Part shown: positions 56,936 to 64,000 of the stretch, piece after piece | How the letters are laid out: the number at the start of each line of letters is the position of its first letter | Numbering within the stretch: position 1 is the first letter of the stretch | Origin: Thysanoteuthis rhombus | Taxonomy: Eukaryota; Mollusca; Cephalopoda; Oegopsida; Thysanoteuthidae | Reading direction: 5' to 3' | Assembly: GCA_963457665.1 (NCBI GenBank) | Contig: OY735233.1 | Coordinates: forward strand, 24,448,928 to 24,512,927 | Length of the DNA stretch: 64,000 bases | Translations under genes and position numbers: made by a program | The notes under the pieces: model-generated | What the model was told of the DNA's origin: nothing | Database searches by the model: none | What the model saw: only the letters and a program-made list of their open reading frames with translations

Positions 56936-58878
56936 GATCATCCCTATCATTGGTGGTAGTAAGCATAGTTGACAAGCAGAGAAAAATATATGAATTGTAC
57001 ATGTTGTGAAGGACCTCTCACTCTTATATCAGCGCCCTTTCTTCTTTATGAAAAAGTCTGCAGAGGGCGCCTGACAGACCAAAGTATTGTAATATCTGTC
57101 CCAAAAATCTACACGAGATGTGAAAGATGACTCGTTTGGTCACAGTGACATAGTACACAGGTTAATTTTATAGTGACGCCATTAGAGAGTGTCTCTTCAC
57201 GTACGCATGGTAAGGTCTTCACCAATCAAATCATATCAATAATGCACAACTTGTTTGCGAAATATTCTAAATGGATCAATACCTTTTGAGCGGACCCTGT
57301 ATCTCTGATCGGTTATCTGCTGTAAAATGAAGCTGATGTTGTTATCGTCTGCATCACTACAGAGAAAAAGATGGTCACATAACTCTTAACAATTTTCGCT
57401 CAAGGCGAACAAACAAGGCAAGAAAGCAAAAAGCAAGTAGCATAACTTCAAATTAAGCTTCCAATGATACGGTCGAACAACGACGTCAAATAACAGCGTT
57501 TACTCAATGTTCGCCGAGTGTTTTGGGTTTTCTTTTTTCCACCTCTGGGCTACGACTTTGACAGAATGCTTTGCTTTTACCATCTAATTCGTCGCTCCAA
57601 GGGGTTATTAATTAATTTATCGATCGAATGACTGATTGATGAGCCAAGATCGAATGAAACCATAAATTTGTGATGAGCAAAGAGGGCAAAGATAAGTAGA
57701 AAGGAGGGTCATATGAAAAAGGTTGAATGACGTTGGAATTTCAGGCGAAAAAGGCATTATAAAATACATACACTGCAAAAGATGCCACGGCAATTTCAAA
57801 AGATGTGCTTCTTTTAGTAAGTTTTTGAGTTGGAACAAATGAATATCATAGAAGACAATGTAGACAATCTGGATGAAGATTCTTTTTTTTTCTGTTTTAT
57901 TTAACCATTACAACGAGAGCCTCCCACACTTATAATGATCACCAATGTGCAGATGTCTTCTGTCACGCAGAGGGATGTACTTGAAGTAGTAAAATTTAGT
58001 TTCATCCATGAGAATGGAGTTGTAAAATAAAGTTTCATTCACATTCAAATGATGTAATAAAAATGTTGAATGCAAAGAATGATATGTAAATAGAAAAAGT
58101 TATTTTATTAATGTTTTTTTTAGGCTAGTGTATATTAGTATGATAAAAACTCAGGTACTAATCAAACTTTCAAAATCAGTCACTCCCAAACACTTTATCT
58201 GAAATGGATTAAAAATTCATTTTAACGTCTTAGTAAGGTCTTTATATTATTAGATATTTTTATTCTATACATACAAAATACTCAATTCCCTCCCAAATTA
58301 ATATATAATACTTTTATTTTATGAAAAGTAATTTTCATAAGTATTTGTACCTACAAAAAAAAAATCTATTTTATGGTCTGAGAATACAGGGTCCTTAATG
58401 ATTAACAGCAGGGCGGGTGATTAAATCGATTGGTTGGCAACTTCCCCATGTGGCAATTTGAGTTCGTCTTCTCAATCTCTTTGACGATCGCAGATTTTAG
58501 AAGAATCGAAAAAAAGCTTTCATTATCATTAAACAATTTAATTCTATTAAAAACGTTTCCATGAATTTTAGTATCCAGAACCATGACGAAATACATAACC
58601 TATTATGTTGAAAAATTTGTTTTTTCTTGCAGGATCTTCCTGTTTTCACAATGTCTGTTGAAATACTCGTGTCAAGTACTCTTGGTATGTGGATTATATT
58701 TTATTGTTATTTCAGCAAAGAGGGGTTGTTTCTTTCCATGGAATTCGCAAAATGTTTTTTCGTTGGGAAAAAAAAAAACATGAAAACTTTTAGACTTTCG
58801 CGAGGCTGCATTAAATAGGAAACAGAATTCAATTTCACAAAATCATTCTAATGGTTCTGAAAATCCACGAACGCACAA
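56936..58878 (-). repeat. Triplicated unit T, copy 3 (uninterrupted)
   Basis: The most compact copy, about 1.9 kb, with no large insertion. Part A: LKLCYLLFAFLPCLFALSEN then an in-frame stop, then ELCDHLFLCSDADDNNISFI, nearly identical to copy 2. AATTAATTTATCGATCGAATGA near 57610 is shared with copy 2 near 53089. Part C: the frame 58596-58402 with NESFFSILLKSAIVKEIEKT. Because copies 2 and 3 are close while copy 1 is more diverged, duplication probably happened in two steps. Confidence 0.65.
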
Positions 58879-59355
58879 AACCTCACCGGTACGACATGGT
58901 TTGTGCAAACGCGGTCACACAAACGCACATATATGTATATATATTGAACTCTTGATGTAGATGAAAATGACGGTTCAAAAGTGGAGATAAATCAAGAGAT
59001 AAGTGTTTACACTTTTTAGTGTATTTCGTGGATATAAGCAGACATATTGTAACCGATAAAATGGACAAAAAAACATCTCGTAGCCAGGTCTAGCGCGCCC
59101 CAATACTTACATTATACAATGAAAGCTATTCAGAACGGTGAATCAGTGCAAAATATGGCATTAGTAAAAGTCATATTCATAATGCAACTGTCAACTTACA
59201 GAGACAGAGAACAGGAAGAGAAGTGGTCACCGTTGGAAGACCAGCATCAGGGATGATTATTTGATTTCTCCAACCAGCTCGATTAAAAAAAATACGAGAG
59301 TGAAATGACTTTTGCACCATTTTGAGCAATGAATTTTTAAAAGAATTCGGGGTAG
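58879..59355. other. Unassigned DNA
   Basis: No gene or repeat family recognised. Confidence 0.5.
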
Positions 59356-59425
59356 TCTTTATATACATACATATATATATACATATATATATATATATAC
59401 ATATATACATACATATATATATATT
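59356..59425. repeat. (TA)n-type microsatellite with CATA interruptions
   Basis: An impure TA run, directly against the outer end of the Penelope terminal repeat. Confidence 0.9.
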
Positions 59426-59709
59426 GTGTCATACACAGACAGCTGTTTCGATGTATTACATCTCTTCAGTGTACCTATAGACCCATCCAGTACTGCGAGG
59501 TAGAATTGAAACCATAATATCGGACCCGGAGGCCGATATCCTACCTCTGGACGACGGAACTGGGTGGTCAGTAACGCTGAATTCAAGCGATATATTTATT
59601 TACGCAGAACCTCCTCATCCACCAGGGTGCTCCATTTCTAAGTTGGAAGAGCTTTGCCTAAGCTTACAATGGATGAGTTACCTCACTTAAAGAGTGCTCA
59701 ACCCTGAAT
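59426..59709 (-). mobile_element. Penelope-type terminal repeat (type 1), 3' of the element
   Basis: On the minus strand: GGTTGAGCACTCTTTAAGTG, AGGTAACTCATCCA, CTGACCACCCAGTTCC, AGAGGTAGGATATCGGCC and GAGATGTAATACATCGAAAC, then CAGCTGTCTGTG up to the TA tract. It has the same orientation as the ORF upstream (60208-60963) and relatives at 1159-1396 and 47196-47425. Penelope-like elements are known to carry long terminal-repeat-like sequences (pLTRs) that can be direct or inverted. Confidence 0.75.
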
Positions 59710-59775
59710 AGAGGAGCTACACAAACTAGCTCATGTTTCTGCCCTCTTTGGGCCTCATCAGGCGAATGATTGTCT
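59710..59775 (-). ncRNA. Hammerhead-ribozyme-like core
   Basis: On the minus strand CTGATGA (59761-59755) is followed by GGCCC-AAAGA-GGGCA and GAAAC (59739-59735). Four G-C pairs close stem II; the first pair next to the core is G opposite A, where active ribozymes have G-C. Downstream GAGCTA and TAGCTC could close stem III with a 7-base loop, but the cleavage triplet and stem I are not convincing. Hammerhead motifs in Penelope-like elements are established knowledge. This copy looks degenerate. Confidence 0.55.
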
Positions 59776-60207
59776 ATGTTTGTTTTGTTTTTTTTTTGTC
59801 TATTTATTGAGAATTTGGTGAGAATGTTGTGAGTGTGGTAGTGAGTGGTGTGGGGATATTAATTTTGTCAAGGGGTGTGAACTCCATATAGGGATCAATC
59901 CTGCAAGGATGCTTAGTAGTGGTCTGGGAGTATTTTCTATCTTGACCTTGGTATCTTGGCCTTGGGTTTTATTGCTCCTGTTGGTATCTTCTGTAGCTCT
60001 AGTGGATAGTATTAATCTTGATTTTTAATTTATAATCATTGGGTATGTTTGAAGGTAAAAGATGGTGATGGGAAGTTTTGGGGATGATGGACTTGGGAGC
60101 GAATAGTCTGCTTAATTTTTTGATATATTGGTGTTGTTTCATGTTGTTTCATGTTAAAAGAACTTTAGAGCAGTGCCTGCACTGTATTATAGTCTCATTC
60201 TCTCTAT
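59776..60207 (-). other. 3' untranslated region of the Penelope-like element
   Basis: No open frame. It runs from the stop codon of the endonuclease frame to the ribozyme-like motif. Confidence 0.5.
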
Positions 60208-60925
60208 TTAGTAGGTGTTCCTTGGTTTTGTGATTCTAGTAAAATTTAGAATGTCAAATTTTTCATTAAGGCAGAGATTGCATGAATTTTCTAAATTTTG
60301 GCATGTATTGGATTGTCTAAGAATTTTCCACTGAACTGTTGGCTTGTGGTTCATTTGATGTAGTTTCCAGTGATGGGCTGATAAGGATGTGCTGTTTTTG
60401 TATCTTTCGTTTGTGAACGATGATATGTGGTTGGCTAATCTAAGCTTAAATGGTGTGTTCGATATGCCGATGTAATATCTTATATCTAAGGGTTTTTCCT
60501 GAGTTGTTATCTCTGCTTGGTATACTATGTTGGATCTAAGGCATTTGTTTTGCAGGGGGCAGTTTTTCTTGTTCAGGCAGTTGCAGACGGATTTTTTTGT
60601 GTGTGTGCTAGTGTTTTCTTTACTTCTATTATTCCTAATGATTTTATTATTATGCTTAGTAATGATCCTATTGAAATGACAACTAAAACTAATCTTCAAT
60701 GTATTTCTATTAAATATTTTGTTTAGTGGGTGGTTCGGTGGAAAACGTTTTTCAATTATTTGGATGAAAATTTTGCCTATGTTCGTCTTTACTAGTAGGT
60801 TAAATGGAGGTGTATACCAGATGATTTTTCTATTCCTGTTTTTCTCATTATTTATCTCTTTCTTATTGTTGGACTTGACTTTTTTATCATATTCGAGGTT
60901 TAATCCTGTGAAACTACTATCGTTT

Positions 60926-62409
<1,484 letters not shown>

Positions 62410-62602
62410 TTAACCATCATTTTTGCTCGTTATGATGTTGTATCAAAATGGTACATATGACCCTCACTTGGGAATGTGGCACGATTCTAAGTTTGAAAGC
62501 CAATCTTCTGGTTATTATTTGTTTCTGTATTTCAGCTCCGTAACTGACTATCGGGACTATGTAAATATGTTTATATTTCTTAACCCGCTTACTTAATTTC
62601 AT
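62410..62602 (-). mobile_element. RTE-clade LINE fragment, strongly diverged
   Basis: The minus-strand frame gives VPIVSYGAEIQKQIITRRLA and FKLRIVPHSQVRVICT. These parallel LPTVTYGAETWNLIKRQ and KLRSMQRMHERIM of the common RTE copies. It is much more diverged than the others. Confidence 0.6.
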
Positions 62603-62852
62603 TATCTCTCCCCCCCCTCTCCATTCTTTATTGATATAAATTCATTATCCGTTGCTTCACTGACGGCTACCACAAGTGTACAACACCAGGCTCAACTGGC
62701 ACTATAAACAGAAGACGTAAGAAAGAGTGAAGTAGTTTATTAAAAGGGTAGGAAGGGAGAGAGGAGAAAAGGAAGTTAAGTAATTTAATCCAAGGGTAAG
62801 AAAAGGGAGAACAAATTAAAGCTAGAAAAGATTTTCGAATCTTTGCCCAACG

Positions 62853-62857
<5 letters not shown>
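62603..62857. other. Unassigned DNA
   Basis: No gene or repeat family recognised. Confidence 0.5.
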
Positions 62858-62891
<34 letters not shown>

Positions 62892-63215
62892 GTCTTTCAA
62901 CGTCCGCCTTTGGACATAAACCTTCCCCAGGATTCGCCATACCTTTCTATCATGGGCGTCTCGGAGCCAGTACTTTCTAAATTGGTCTAGCTCGTCCCTC
63001 CATCAAATACTCTGCCGGCCTCGGATGCACATGTGATCTCTGGGGATCCATGTCGTGAGTCGCGATGTCCATCAGTTGTCTGCCATTCTTGCAACATGGC
63101 CAGCCCATTGCCATTAGAGATTTTTAATGGATTCTTTGATGTCCCTGACTTATGTCCTCTCCCTGATGTACTGTGCTGTCTTGTGGTCTCTCCATATGAG
63201 GCCCAGCCCAACGTA
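62858..63215 (-). mobile_element. RTE-clade LINE 3' end with (ATC)n tail
   Basis: About eleven ATC units (62858-62890) represent the tail. The minus strand then carries the family 3' region (VQRRTLKD-like end, RDQF.KYWLRDAHDRKVWRIL-like block, ADNRWTSRLTTWIPRDHM-like block and NGNGLAMLQEWQ, a shifted form of QWAGHVARM). It stops near 63215 at the GLGLIWRDHKTA block. Confidence 0.8.
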
Positions 63216-63400
63216 ATATGGGGCATAATAGTCATCACCTATTAGTTATTCAAACACTCTACACATGCAAAAGATAAGCGATATTAGCTTGATATTGGTA
63301 GGGATCTGTATATATATACTAATCTGAGCGTAGCCTGACACAAGGACACATTAATGGGTCATCAAGAGAAGTTCAAACTCTCAATACTGGTGAAATATGA
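63216..63400. other. Unassigned DNA
   Basis: A short TA run near 63310 only. Confidence 0.5.
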
Positions 63401-63660
63401 ACTAATGCAAGATATGTTCAGGGGAAGAAATGTGTCTGTATGTGTGCATGTATCACGACACACAACGGCTACCCATTGTAAAAAAAATTGGCAATGTGGA
63501 GATTTTGGATTGGCTGTTCTCGAAAAATCTAATATAAACATTGTAAATGATTGTTCTTTCTTCATAGTTTATAAAACTGATCTCCGTTGACTTCAGCTCT
63601 TTAGAATTATCTAGATTTAGATTTTTTTTAAAAGAAAGATATCTAAATTAAGAGCACTAA
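63401..63660 (+). repeat. Dispersed repeat family G
   Basis: GATTGGCTGTTCTCGAAAAA, CCGTTGACTTCAGCTCTTTA and CTAGATTTAGAT align in order with the minus strand of 42060-42180. The frame is broken here. Confidence 0.5.
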
Positions 63661-63924
63661 ATAGAAGTAATAAAAATACTTTAAATTTAGATATAGAATA
63701 TTTCAATAAATAGCACTGAATAGAAGTAGCCAAAATACTTCAAAGCCGTAATTTCGTACGAAAACAAAAAATTATTTTACGTGACAATTAAGAGGGGCTT
63801 CTTCACACACCAAAACGTCCAGCCCGTTCAAAACATGCGTCATTGGAACAATCTCTGCCTTAGTCAAGATAATTCTGGAATTGATTGATGCAAGATATTC
63901 CCGAGTGTGCATAGCAGAATGAAA
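63661..63924. other. Unassigned DNA
   Basis: AGCACTAAATAGAAGTA and AGCACTGAATAGAAGTAG about 60 bp apart (63653, 63712) mark a short tandem duplication. No gene. Confidence 0.5.
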
Positions 63925-64000
63925 ACAGACCTGCAAACTGAGAAGCATGCAACGCGCACATGAGAGAATCATGCTCAACCTCACATGGAGAGCTTACAAG
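63925..64000 (+). mobile_element. RTE-clade LINE fragment running off the window
   Basis: The blocks RQTCKLRSMQRAHERIMLNL and TWRAYK are read in one frame. The element continues beyond the window edge. Confidence 0.75.

Noticed and set aside
62858-62890. (ATC)n as an independent microsatellite or CRISPR-like array
   Set aside because: It is the 3' tail of the adjacent RTE copy; other copies end in shorter TGATGATGA tails.

Overview
The window looks like gene-poor intergenic DNA from an animal, most likely an invertebrate and plausibly a cephalopod mollusc such as Octopus. The organism is inferred from the mix of repeats: long (TA)n, (CA)n and (AAT)n tracts, RTE-clade LINEs, R4/Dong-like LINEs with a restriction-like endonuclease, a Penelope-like element and tRNA-like SINE copies. 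No rRNA, canonical tRNA, CRISPR array or convincing host gene was found. Most long open frames are translated microsatellites or antisense shadows of retroelements.

Layout. 0-5 kb: microsatellites, a Penelope-type terminal repeat, a decayed RTE LINE, tRNA-like SINE copies and a 1.5 kb RTE copy. 6-8 kb: a head-to-tail stack of three R4/Dong-like LINE copies joined through (AAT)n tails. 8-10.5 kb: a CR1-like LINE end, an RTE copy with an inverted 5' half, and another LINE RT fragment. 12-15 kb: a tandem array of a dispersed repeat (family C) broken by an RTE insertion. 17.8-24.5 kb: the centrepiece, an apparently intact R4/Dong-like LINE with one 1191-codon ORF at 19763-23338 on the minus strand, flanked by older copies of its own family. 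25.8-27.4 kb: two RTE copies tail to tail. 28-46 kb: mostly unassigned AT-rich DNA with RTE pieces, families C and G, SINEs and a duplicated module carrying NRF1-like and YY1-like motifs. 46-48.8 kb: microsatellite-anchored repeats. 48.9-58.9 kb: three tandem copies of a 2-3 kb unit of unknown nature; the second is split by a family C element and by a stack of LINE 3' ends. 59.4-61.2 kb: a 5'-truncated Penelope-like element with an open GIY-YIG endonuclease frame, a terminal repeat at each end in opposite orientation, and a hammerhead-ribozyme-like core. 62-64 kb: further RTE fragments.

The parts do not form a pathway; they record retroelements using simple repeats as landing sites. R4/Dong-like copies sit in (AAT)n and repeatedly in each other's tails, while Penelope repeats and family B sit against (TA)n. 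The observations most worth following are the self-stacking intact LINE, the Penelope element with inverted terminal repeats and a ribozyme-like motif, and the triplicated unit that keeps protein-like similarity on its minus strand.
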